64,000 bases of DNA from Mesoterricola silvestris (GTDB taxonomy: Bacteria > Acidobacteriota > Holophagae > Holophagales > Holophagaceae), in contig NZ_AP027080.1 of assembly GCF_030295405.1 (NCBI RefSeq), positions 62,001-126,000 on the forward strand, written 5' to 3'. This document shows, one piece after another, positions 32,699 to 40,926 of the stretch. A program made the position numbers and the translations under genes. Under the pieces are notes generated by a model that was not told the DNA's origin, did no database searches, and saw only the letters and a list, made by a program, of their open reading frames with translations. Numbering within the stretch: the stretch's first letter is position 1; each line of letters opens with the position of its first letter.

Positions 32699-34228
32699 CG
32701 GGCTGGCCGTTTCCGGCGGGCCGGGCGGGGCCGACGCCACCTCCAGGTAGGTGGACGCGAATTCGGGGCGCAGCAGCAGGGCGCGGGTGAACCGGGGGCC
32801 CCAGGAGGCGAAGCAGCCGGCGAAGACCGGGGGCGCCCCGTGGAGGATGACGGCCATGCCATCCCTCACCAGTTCGTCCACCTTGCCGGGGGTCTCGCGC
32901 AAGCGGGCGACCACCAGCTGGCGCAGGTCCCGCATTTCCGCTCCCGTGGGGAAGCGGCCGTGAGCCAGGAAGAAGACCGAGGTGGCCAGGCAGTTGCCGT
33001 CCGCCGGGACCCGCCGGATTTCCGGGTCCCCGGGGAGCGCCTCGCCGGTTTCCACGAAGGTCCGGCCCGAGGCCGTGGTGAATTCCGGCGCGGCGTCCCG
33101 GGGGGTCGGGATCAGCACCGAATAGTGGCCCCCGTGGAAGCGGATCGCCCGGGCGGGTGCCGGAGGCAACGTCCCCGTCCCCACCTGGGAGGCGGCTTCC
33201 GCGAGGAAGGGCAGTTCGCCCAGGAGGGGCTCCTGCTGGATCAGGATGGGGGCCTGGACCCCCAGGTGGTCCCCCAGGATCTCCCCGGCCACCACGCCCA
33301 GGAACATGGCCGTTCCGGCCAGGTCCGCGAGGTAGGCTTCCCGCAGCTCGGGGCTGGAGGCGAGGACCCCCCGGGCGGCCGGAGGCAGCGTGAAGCCCAG
33401 GTCCGCTTCGGGTTCCCGGCCCCTTTTCCGGGAAGCGGAGGAGCCGGACGCCGGTGAGGTCCGGGAGCGCACCAGGTCCGCCACGGACGCCCAGTCGAGC
33501 GTCGAGCCGATCGAACCGCTGGACGCCACCGGGGGGGCCGGGTCCTGAACCGCCACCCAGCCGGCGGAGGGAGGGGGAGCGGGGATCACCCGGCCCACCG
33601 GGAGGGAGATGGGCCGGGGGGCCAGGGGCCTGGCCGGCGCCACGGGCACCGGGGCACCGCCCGTTCCGGCGGGGGTGGCGGTCCCGTGTTTCATCCGTTC
33701 GTGCCTTCGAATCCCGGAGGGGGTCCCGAGCACATGGGGGCAGAACCGGCAGAAGAAGGTTCCCGGCCTTCCGGGACCGGGGGAAAGCTCCGCCGGGGCG
33801 GGGGGCGGAGGGGGGACCCCGGCGCCGGCGTGGAGGAGGTTCACCCCCCCGTCCGGCCCGATCACCACCCGCGGGGGATCCCCCCCGGCGGGCCCCCCCG
33901 GGGGCGGCAAAGGCAGGCGAACGCGGCGCCTCGAAGGCGCCGCGCCGTCCTCCGCTTTCGATTTCAGGGTGAGCAGGAGATGGTCGCTACCCTCCCGGCC
34001 CTCGAGCCGGACCCGGGTGATGGCGCCGGGCGGGAGGGACTGCCACAGGGGCGAAGGGGCCGGCTCCTTCGATTCGGGTGCGGCCGGCCCCTGGGGACCG
34101 GGTGCCTGCTGGATCATCCACCAGGCGCTGGCATGCCGGTTCTCGACGGTCACGTGGATCGTTTCCGCCCGGGACGAAAGGCCCCCGAGCGCCAGAAGCG
34201 GCGCCAGGAACACGGGGTGTGCGCGCAT
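32693..34228 (-). CDS. Exported protein with C2H2 zinc finger and permuted OTU-like cysteine protease core
   Basis: A 511-residue protein. MRAHPVFLAPLLALGGLSSRAE is a Sec signal peptide, and GAGGGA precedes the ATG at 34228. Residues 160-181 fit a classical C2H2 zinc finger (C-x2-C-x12-H-x4-H: Cys160, Cys163, His176, His181). Pro-rich linkers flank it, and a basic RKRGREPE patch lies near 267. From ~285 the protein looks like an OTU deubiquitinase in permuted order: a GDHLGVQAPILIQQ strand and RFHGGHYSVLIP with His368 come first, then PADGNC with Cys413 and an OTU-like LRQLVVARLRE helix. In ordinary OTU enzymes DGNC precedes the His. Deubiquitinase-like activity and an effector role are inferences; no secretion system is adjacent. 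Confidence 0.7.
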   Translation of the reverse strand: MRAHPVFLAPLLALGGLSSRAETIHVTVENRHASAWWMIQQAPGPQGPAAPESKEPAPSPLWQSLPPGAITRVRLEGREGSDHLLLTLKSKAEDGAAPSRRRVRLPLPPPGGPAGGDPPRVVIGPDGGVNLLHAGAGVPPPPPAPAELSPGPGRPGTFFCRFCPHVLGTPSGIRRHERMKHGTATPAGTGGAPVPVAPARPLAPRPISLPVGRVIPAPPPSAGWVAVQDPAPPVASSGSIGSTLDWASVADLVRSRTSPASGSSASRKRGREPEADLGFTLPPAARGVLASSPELREAYLADLAGTAMFLGVVAGEILGDHLGVQAPILIQQEPLLGELPFLAEAASQVGTGTLPPAPARAIRFHGGHYSVLIPTPRDAAPEFTTASGRTFVETGEALPGDPEIRRVPADGNCLATSVFFLAHGRFPTGAEMRDLRQLVVARLRETPGKVDELVRDGMAVILHGAPPVFAGCFASWGPRFTRALLLRPEFASTYLEVASAPPGPPETASPL

Positions 34229-34333
34229 GAAAATCCCTCTCGTTTGATCGTTTCCACAGGGGGTGGTCCTGCCCGCAGGCATGGATGGCCGCAAACCCGT
34301 CCAGGTTCCCGGTGGAACGAAGGGCTCCGCGGG

Positions 34334-36124
34334 TCAGCCTTTGAGGAATTTCAGCATTTCCGCGGGCTTCTGGAACCCCATGGACCGGCGCAGTTCCCGG
34401 CCCTCCCCGTCCAGGAGGATGACCGTGGGATAGCTGCGGATGCCGAGCTTCGGGGCCAGGTCCTTGCGGACCCGGTCGGTGTCGATGCGGATGGCCACGG
34501 CGTTGTCCTTGATCCAGGCGGCGACGGCGGGGTCCGGCCAGGTGTTCTCGTCCAGTTCCTTGCACTGGGCGCACCAGTCCGCGTAGATGTCCACCAGGAC
34601 CACCTTGCCGGCGGCCTTGGCCTTGGCCTGGGCCCCTTCCAGGTCCTGCTCCAGCCAGGTCCGGTCCGCCCGGGGCGCCTCGGCGGCGGCGGGGAGGAAG
34701 CCCAGGTGGAGGCCCACCACCGCGGCGCGCACCCCCAGGAGCACGCCCAGGGTCAGGGCCAGGATGCCCAGGCTCTTGCGCAGGCCGGCACCCAGGGTGG
34801 GGGCGGGCTCGAAGGCGCCCAGCACGGTGCCCGCGAGGAGGAGAACGAGGCACCAGCCCGCGTAGTTGGCCCATTCCGGAAGGATCAGGCGCACCACCCA
34901 CACGGCGAAACCCAGCACCAAGAGGCCCATGAACTGCTTGAGCTTCTCCAGCCAGTCCCCGGACCGGGGCAGGGCGGCGGTGAAGGTGCCGGTGATCACG
35001 AAGAGGACGCCCATGCCCAGGGAGAAGGTGAACAGTTGCGCGGCGCCCAGCAGCACGTCGCCCTTGAGGGCGATGGCCAGGAGGACCGTGCCGATGACGG
35101 GGCCCACGCAGGGCGCCGAAAGGGGGCCCAGCACAAGGCCGACCATGAACGCGCCCAGGAAGCCCTTGCGGGAGCCCCCGCCCTGGAGTTTCTGCTGCAG
35201 GGCGTCCGGGAGGCGGATCTCGAAGGCGCCGAAGAGGCTCAGGGCGAACAGGCTGAAGATGACCGCCACGGGGATGAGGAAGGACGGACGCTGGGCGAAG
35301 GCCCCGAAGGCCGCGCCGGTGCGGGCCGCCACCACGCCCAGGGTCGTGTAGGTCACGGCCATGCCCAGGACCAGGGCCAGGGAAAGGGCGAAACCCTTGG
35401 CCTTGCCGCCCCCCTTGGCGCCGATGACGGCCATGGTGATGGGGATCATGGGGAAGACGCAGGGGGTGAGGGAAGCCAGGAGGCCCGCCGCGAAAACGCC
35501 CAGGAAGACAAGCGGGAGGTTGTCCGGGGCGGCGGGCGTCTGCGGGGCCCCGGGCCTGGCGGCCGCCTGGAAGGCCGGCTCGGCCGCGGCCGCCGGCGCG
35601 GGGGCCGCGGCCTGGGCGGGTGCCGGGGCCTGGGCGGGTGCCGGGGCCTGGGCGGGTGCCGGGGCCTGGGCGGGAGCCGGGGCCTGGGCGGGAGCCGGGG
35701 CCGTCAGGGCCGGGATTTCGGAGGCCTTGACCTTGAGCACCCTGTCGGTGGGGGGAAAGCAAACGCCCCCCTGGCCCTCGGTGCAGGGCTGGTACTCCAC
35801 CACCAGTTCCACGTCGCCCTTCAGGCCCTCCCCGGCCACGGGGATGACGACCCGGTCGTGCCAGATGCCGTCGCCCAGCTCGTCCTTGTCCCGGGTGGGA
35901 GGCATGGGGCCGGCCTTGAGGGTGCCCTTGGCGCCCTCCTTGAGGGCCACGGACATGAAGGCGGCCTTGAGGTGGGCGCCCTGGGGCACGGTGACCACCA
36001 CGGCCCCCTTGCGCAGGGCCACCTGGACATCCCGCTCGGGGTCGAAGCCCTTGGGGGACTGGGCCTGGACCACGGCGCACGCCATCAGCAGAAGTGCGGT
36101 CAGGAACGCTGGCAGCCTGCGCAT
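34334..36124 (-). CDS. dsbD: Thiol:disulfide interchange protein DsbD
   Basis: Inner-membrane reductant conduit that carries electrons from cytoplasmic thioredoxin to periplasmic thiol proteins. The 596-residue protein has a signal peptide (MRRLPAFLTALLLMACAVVQA), an N-terminal DsbD-alpha domain with paired cysteines (EYQPCTEGQGGVCFPP), a Pro/Ala/Gln linker of PAPAQA repeats, eight membrane helices with conserved cysteines in SLTPCVFPMIP and SAPCVGPVIG, and a C-terminal thioredoxin domain with ADWCAQCKELDE. All three redox cysteine pairs are present. The start was placed by the signal peptide and a GGAGG just upstream. Standard architecture apart from the extended linker. Confidence 0.95.
   Translation of the reverse strand: MRRLPAFLTALLLMACAVVQAQSPKGFDPERDVQVALRKGAVVVTVPQGAHLKAAFMSVALKEGAKGTLKAGPMPPTRDKDELGDGIWHDRVVIPVAGEGLKGDVELVVEYQPCTEGQGGVCFPPTDRVLKVKASEIPALTAPAPAQAPAPAQAPAPAQAPAPAQAPAPAQAAAPAPAAAAEPAFQAAARPGAPQTPAAPDNLPLVFLGVFAAGLLASLTPCVFPMIPITMAVIGAKGGGKAKGFALSLALVLGMAVTYTTLGVVAARTGAAFGAFAQRPSFLIPVAVIFSLFALSLFGAFEIRLPDALQQKLQGGGSRKGFLGAFMVGLVLGPLSAPCVGPVIGTVLLAIALKGDVLLGAAQLFTFSLGMGVLFVITGTFTAALPRSGDWLEKLKQFMGLLVLGFAVWVVRLILPEWANYAGWCLVLLLAGTVLGAFEPAPTLGAGLRKSLGILALTLGVLLGVRAAVVGLHLGFLPAAAEAPRADRTWLEQDLEGAQAKAKAAGKVVLVDIYADWCAQCKELDENTWPDPAVAAWIKDNAVAIRIDTDRVRKDLAPKLGIRSYPTVILLDGEGRELRRSMGFQKPAEMLKFLKG
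35609..35698. repeat. Five 18-bp tandem repeats in dsbD linker
   Basis: Five units of GGCCTGGGCGGGTGCCGG (last two with GGGAGCC) run without interruption. On the coding strand each encodes PAPAQA, lengthening the flexible linker between the DsbD alpha domain and the membrane part. In-frame 18-bp units could expand or contract without breaking the gene. Confidence 0.9.
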
Positions 36125-36228
36125 CCATCCTCCAAGGGGCCGGCGGGCCCACCCCCCATGATGCCAGTGGCGGCCGGGACCCGCCATTGCCGGGATTTTC
36201 CGGGGCGCGAAGGTGGATAGAATGGGGC

Positions 36229-36564
36229 ATGGGGACCTTCCTCCTTTCCATCCGCCGGCCCTTCGTGGCCGACCACTTCCACGACCTCCCCGGTTTCGTC
36301 GAGGCCCGCCACGGCCACAACTGGGAGGCGGAAGTGACCTGCGCCCGGGGCGACGACCCGGGGCCGGCCCTGGACGCCTGGGTGGCCCGCATGGACTACT
36401 CGCTGCTGAACCAGCAGGAGACCCTGGCCGGGCGCAACCCCACGGCGGAGCTCCTGGCCCAGGACCTCTTCCGCTGCCTGGAGGCCGGGGGCCTGGAGGT
36501 GGCCCGGGTGAAGGTGCGCGAAAAGGCCAACTACTGGGCCTCCTGTTCCCGGGACGCCCGGTGA
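36229..36564 (+). CDS. QueD/6-pyruvoyltetrahydropterin synthase-like protein lacking catalytic Cys and His
   Basis: A 111-residue protein of the QueD/PTPS tunnel fold. The zinc ligands are there: His16 or His18 in ADHFHDLPG, and His28 and His30 in RHGHNWEAEV. The late VREKANYW block keeps the substrate-binding Glu98. But the catalytic Cys four residues before HGH is Val24, and the DH pair of the LDHxxLN block reads MDYSLLN (Asp56-Tyr57). So it is unlikely to be an ordinary QueD or PTPS. A diverged pterin enzyme or binding protein is possible. It overlaps the deacetylase gene start (GTGA), suggesting co-expression. Confidence 0.7.
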   Translation: MGTFLLSIRRPFVADHFHDLPGFVEARHGHNWEAEVTCARGDDPGPALDAWVARMDYSLLNQQETLAGRNPTAELLAQDLFRCLEAGGLEVARVKVREKANYWASCSRDAR

Positions 36565-38294
36565 GGCGGGGGCCGGTCTCCGGCGCCCTGCGCATGGCGC
36601 CGGTCCTGGCGGGGCTGGCCCTGGTGCAATGCCGCCGGGAATCCCCGCCCCCGCCCCCGCCTCCGGCGCCCTCCGCGGCCCTGGCGCTGGATCCCTGGAG
36701 CTGGCACTTCGTGGGCGGCCTGGTGGTGATCACCGGCGAGGTGGCGGATCCCGTGGAAGTGACCCTGAAGGGCACCACCCTGAACGAGACCCGCGCCCTG
36801 GCCTTCGGCCCGGTGCGGTGGGAGCTGCTCCGGCCGCCCCCGGGGGAGGTGGCCGAGCTGAGGGCGGGTGGCAAGCTTCTGATGAAATTCGAGTTCGACA
36901 AGGCTCCGCCCCCCCGGACCCTGGCTGCGGCGCCGGTGCCCCTGCCCGAGGCGGCCCCCCCGCGTCCGGGCCCGCCCCCGGCCCCGGGACGCCCCTCCGT
37001 TGCTCCGGTGGCCCCGTCCCCCGAGGCGGGGGCGGCACCAGCCCGTTCCATGGCCCGGCAGGAACCTCCCCGGCCGGCCCCCGCCCCCATCCAGCCCCCC
37101 GGGGCCCCGCCGGGAGCGGTTGCCGCCCGGCCTTCCCGGGGACAGGCGCCAGCCCGTCCGTCCCCGGTCCCCCTGGCGCCGCCTGCGTCCGCCTACGCGG
37201 CCGCCGCCCCGCGGTTCCCGATCCCGCCTCCGGCCCGTCCGCAGGTATCGCCCGTGGCGCCTCCCCAGGTGCGGCCGACCCCGGTGCGGCCCGCCGGCAC
37301 CATGCCCGCGCGCCCCATGCCCTCCCAGCAGGCGCCCCCGGCCCCCGCGGCGGTGCCCCGGCCTGCCGCCGCCCCTCCCGCCCCGCCGGCGCCCCCCCAG
37401 CCCCGCCTGGAGGCTCCGCCGAATCCCAAGGTGCCGCCCCGCCCCGCCCCGGTGGTGGTGGCCCGGTCCACGTCCAACGTGCCGTCCACCCCCTCCCCCT
37501 CCGCCAAGCCGGTGGTGCCGCCCCCCGTGAGCCTTCCCGAAGCCGCCCCCCGGGACTGGCCCGGCGCGGGCGAAGGCGCCAATGTCCTGCGGGGACCCAA
37601 GGGGGAACGGCGCATCTGCATGACCTTCGACGGGGGCTCCACGTCCGAGGTGGCCCTGGACGTGCTGGACGCCCTCCGGGCCCGCGGCATCCGCACCACG
37701 ATCTTCCTCACGGGCGACTTCATCCGGAAGTACCCCGACCTGGTGCGGCGCATCGACCGGGACGGCCACGAGATCGGCAACCACACCCTCACCCACCCGC
37801 ACATGGCCCCGGGCATGCGGCGGGATCCCCGGTGGACCCGGGAACGGGTGCAGCAGGAGCTGCTGGAGGCGGACCGGGCCCTCTTCCGGCTCCTGGGCCG
37901 GCCCATGGACCCCCTGTGGCGCGCCCCCTACGGTGAGCACACGGCCGAGATCCGCAAATGGGCCGAGGAATTGGGCTATCGCCACGTGGGCTGGAGCGAG
38001 GGGGCCGACACCCTGGACTGGGCCACCGTGAAGGAGCGCCGGCTCTACCGCACCGGCAACGCCATCCTGGACAAGCTCCGGGCGCGCATGGAAAAGCAGG
38101 ACGGGGACGGGCTCATCGTGCTCATGCACCTGGGCTCGGGCCGGCCCAGCGGGGATCGCCCCGGCCAGGTGCTGGGGCCCTTCCTGGACCGCGCCCTGGC
38201 GGACGGTTGGCACTTCGTCCCCATCGGGGAATACGTGAAGGGCCTCGGCAAACCCAGGTGGGAACCGGCCCGGCGCGTGGCGCTCCTGCGCTAG
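36561..38294 (+). CDS. Lipoprotein-like polysaccharide deacetylase with long Pro-rich region
   Basis: A 577-residue protein. The GTG start overlaps the QueD-like stop and gives an N-terminus MRRGPVSGALRMAPVLAGLALVQC, in which LALVQC looks like a lipobox. Residues ~60-110 form a small beta domain. Residues ~115-335 are an Ala/Pro-rich, probably disordered stretch. Residues ~345-560 are a NodB-homology deacetylase: MTFDGGST (motif 1, with Gly where DD is usual), NHTLTHPH (metal-binding HxxxH), WRAPYGEHT, and VLMHLGSG. Likely acts on peptidoglycan or another envelope glycan in the periplasm. The second Asp of motif 1 is replaced, as in some active members, so activity is not excluded. Confidence 0.85.
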   Translation: MRRGPVSGALRMAPVLAGLALVQCRRESPPPPPPPAPSAALALDPWSWHFVGGLVVITGEVADPVEVTLKGTTLNETRALAFGPVRWELLRPPPGEVAELRAGGKLLMKFEFDKAPPPRTLAAAPVPLPEAAPPRPGPPPAPGRPSVAPVAPSPEAGAAPARSMARQEPPRPAPAPIQPPGAPPGAVAARPSRGQAPARPSPVPLAPPASAYAAAAPRFPIPPPARPQVSPVAPPQVRPTPVRPAGTMPARPMPSQQAPPAPAAVPRPAAAPPAPPAPPQPRLEAPPNPKVPPRPAPVVVARSTSNVPSTPSPSAKPVVPPPVSLPEAAPRDWPGAGEGANVLRGPKGERRICMTFDGGSTSEVALDVLDALRARGIRTTIFLTGDFIRKYPDLVRRIDRDGHEIGNHTLTHPHMAPGMRRDPRWTRERVQQELLEADRALFRLLGRPMDPLWRAPYGEHTAEIRKWAEELGYRHVGWSEGADTLDWATVKERRLYRTGNAILDKLRARMEKQDGDGLIVLMHLGSGRPSGDRPGQVLGPFLDRALADGWHFVPIGEYVKGLGKPRWEPARRVALLR

Positions 38295-38320
38295 ACTCAA
38301 TATCCATAACCGGAGGACGC

Positions 38321-40924
38321 GTGAAAGGAATGGGCAGGATCCTGCTCAGAGTGCTGGCAGGGGCCTTCGCCCTGGTGATGGGGCTGTCGCTGCTGAGCTA
38401 CCACCCCCTGGATCCCCATCCCTTTTCCCAGGGCGGCGTGGGCATGCCCATCAACAACCTGTGCGGCACCTTCGGGGCCCTCCTCGCGGGAACGCTGCAG
38501 ACCCTGGTGGGGGCGGGGGCCTGGCTGGTGCCCCTGTACATCCTTTGGGAATGCTTTCCTTCGGGCGCGACCCTGTGGCCGCGGCGCATCGCGTGGCTGG
38601 CCCTGGCCCTTTCGGTGTGGACGCTGCTGGGGGGGCTGGGGCCCCGGCTCTGGCACGGCGAGGCCTCGCAGGTCATCGCGCTGCGCTGGGGGGGCTGGCT
38701 GGGCCAGACCCTGTGGCCCCCCTGCCGCAGGCTCCTGGGGCCCGTGGGGCTGCCGCTGGTGCTGGCGCTCCTCGTCGCCCTGGCCCTGGTGCTGCTGGCC
38801 CCAGCCCTGACCCGCAGCGCGGGCAACGTCGTCGCGGGCTGGCTGGGGAAGAGCGCCCTGCCCTGGTTCAAGCCGCTGCCCGCGCGGGGCGCGCGCACCT
38901 TCATCTCCATGCTCAAGCGGCCCTTCCTGAGGGTGTCGGCCCAGCGGGACGTGCCGGACCTGGACGCCCAGGACGCCCTGGACATGGCGCGGGAATCGGA
39001 ACGCCGCAGGCAGGAGCAGGAGGGCATCGACGCCCTGGCCCGGGCCGAGGCGGCCTCCGCCACCTACCGCAAGAACAACCGCGGCGGGGAGCTGGACTTC
39101 CCCGTCATCCACTCCCTGCACCTGGACGTGGGCCCCGAGGACATCCCGGAGGATCCCGCGATCCTCGTCTCCCTGCCCTACGACACCCCCGCCGAACCGC
39201 TGCCGCCGCCGGTGCTCCTGCGCAACCTGCCGCCCCCGCCCCCGCCCAAGGCGCCCCTGGTGGCCGCCAAGGTGGAAAAGGACGCCTACGGCCGCGTGGT
39301 GGAGCAGCAGCCCCTAGGCCTCACCGAACCCACCCCCGTGCAGCCCCTGCCGGCCCTGCCGGCGCCCCCTCCCAAGCCCAAGGCCAAGCCCAGGGCGGAG
39401 GCCCCCGCGGAGGAACCGGGGCCCGGCATCGTGGACCGCCAGGAGCTCCCGCCCCGGCGCCTTTTCGACCCGCCCCAGGCCGAGCACCGGCAGGACCTGG
39501 CCCAGTTGGAGGCGACCCGGGCCCTGGTGCAGTCGAAATTCACGGAGTTCAAGGTCAAGGGCACGGTCACCGGCCTCCAGCCGGGCCCGGTGGTCACCGT
39601 CTACGAGTTCCAGCCGGATCCCGGCGTGCCCGTGGCCAAGGTGCTTTCCATGGAGGAGGACCTGGCCCTGGGGCTCCAGGCCGAGAAGGTGCGCATCGAC
39701 CGCATCCCGGGCCGCAACCTGGTGGGCATCGAGGTGCCCAACCGCCACCGGGAGGTCATCAGCTTCCGGGAGGTGGTGGACAGCCCCGCCTTCCGGGATC
39801 CCTCCCAGAAGGACGCGCGGAGCCTGCTCACCCTGGCCCTGGGCAAGGACATGGCGGGCCACCCCGTGGTGGCCGACCTGGCCAAGATGCCCCACCTGCT
39901 CATCGGCGGCTCCACCGGCAGCGGCAAGAGCGTGGGCGTCAACGCCATGATCTGCTCCCTCCTGCTCCGGGCCATGCCCGGCGAGGTCAAGCTCATCCTC
40001 GTGGATCCCAAGATGGTGGAGCTGGGCATCTACGAGGACATCCCCCACCTGTGGGCCCCCGTGGTCACGGACATGAAGGAGGCCGGCCGCGTGCTGAAGT
40101 GGGTGGTCTCCCAGATGGAGGACCGCTACAAGCGCCTGGCCCTGCTCTCGGTGCGCAACCTGGAGGGCTTCAACGCCAAGGTGGTGGAGGCCGGCGGCCA
40201 GATCGACATCAGCGACCGCACCCCCAATCCGCGCTGGCCCGAGAGGCCACCGGTCCTGGAGCACCTGCCGTACGTGGTGGTGGTCATCGACGAACTGGCG
40301 GATCTCATGATGGTCTGCCGCGCCGAGGTGGAGGAGAGCATCGCCCGCATCGCCCAGAAGGCCCGGGCCGTGGGCATCCACCTCATCCTGGCCACCCAGC
40401 GCCCCTCGGTGGACATCGTCACGGGCGTCATCAAGGCCAACCTCCCCAGCCGCCTCAGCTATCGCGTGAACACCAAGATCGACAGCCGCACCATCCTGGA
40501 TTCCGGCGGCGGCGAGCAGCTCCTGGGCAAGGGCGACGCCCTGTTCCTGGCCCCCGGGAACGCCCGCCCCAAGCGCATCCACGCGCCCCTGCTCACCGAG
40601 GAGGAGACGCTGCGCCTGGTGGAATGGCTCAAGGAGCGCGGGCGCCCCGACTACAACCGGGCCCTGCTCTGCGCCATGGAGACCGAGGACGACCTGGCCC
40701 TGGGCGGCGGCGAGGATGCCGCCCCCGCCGGGGACGACATCTACGAACGCGCCGTGGCGGTGGTCAAGCGCGAGCGCAAGGCCTCCACCAGCCTGCTCCA
40801 GCGCAAGCTGAACATCGGCTACGGCCGCGCGGCCCGCATCATCGACCGCATGGAGGACGAGGGCATCATCGGCGGGGACCGGGGCGCCGGCAAGCCCCGG
40901 GAAGTGCTCGTGGGGGAGGAATGA
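38321..40924 (+). CDS. ftsK: DNA translocase FtsK/SpoIIIE
   Basis: Septal DNA pump that clears and resolves chromosomes at division. The 867-residue product has four hydrophobic segments in the first ~190 residues, a Pro-rich linker (~285-380), and a RecA-like motor: VAKVLSMEEDLALGLQ, RIPGRNLVGIEVPN, Walker A GGSTGSGKSVGVN, LVDPKMVELGIYEDIPHL, Walker B VVIDELADLMM and LATQRPSVDIVTGVIKAN. It ends in a winged-helix gamma domain (STSLLQRKLNIGYGRAARII) that reads KOPS sites. GTG 38321 has GGAGG four bases upstream; ATG 38330 is an alternative. It follows the deacetylase gene by 26 bp. Confidence 0.95.
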   Translation: MKGMGRILLRVLAGAFALVMGLSLLSYHPLDPHPFSQGGVGMPINNLCGTFGALLAGTLQTLVGAGAWLVPLYILWECFPSGATLWPRRIAWLALALSVWTLLGGLGPRLWHGEASQVIALRWGGWLGQTLWPPCRRLLGPVGLPLVLALLVALALVLLAPALTRSAGNVVAGWLGKSALPWFKPLPARGARTFISMLKRPFLRVSAQRDVPDLDAQDALDMARESERRRQEQEGIDALARAEAASATYRKNNRGGELDFPVIHSLHLDVGPEDIPEDPAILVSLPYDTPAEPLPPPVLLRNLPPPPPPKAPLVAAKVEKDAYGRVVEQQPLGLTEPTPVQPLPALPAPPPKPKAKPRAEAPAEEPGPGIVDRQELPPRRLFDPPQAEHRQDLAQLEATRALVQSKFTEFKVKGTVTGLQPGPVVTVYEFQPDPGVPVAKVLSMEEDLALGLQAEKVRIDRIPGRNLVGIEVPNRHREVISFREVVDSPAFRDPSQKDARSLLTLALGKDMAGHPVVADLAKMPHLLIGGSTGSGKSVGVNAMICSLLLRAMPGEVKLILVDPKMVELGIYEDIPHLWAPVVTDMKEAGRVLKWVVSQMEDRYKRLALLSVRNLEGFNAKVVEAGGQIDISDRTPNPRWPERPPVLEHLPYVVVVIDELADLMMVCRAEVEESIARIAQKARAVGIHLILATQRPSVDIVTGVIKANLPSRLSYRVNTKIDSRTILDSGGGEQLLGKGDALFLAPGNARPKRIHAPLLTEEETLRLVEWLKERGRPDYNRALLCAMETEDDLALGGGEDAAPAGDDIYERAVAVVKRERKASTSLLQRKLNIGYGRAARIIDRMEDEGIIGGDRGAGKPREVLVGEE

Positions 40925-40926
40925 CA

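Noticed and set aside
33686-36220. An 844-codon plus-strand frame opposite dsbD and the zinc-finger gene
   Set aside because: Repetitive Gly/Gln/Glu text with no family. DsbD has all its redox motifs, and the zinc-finger gene has a signal peptide and RBS on the minus strand.
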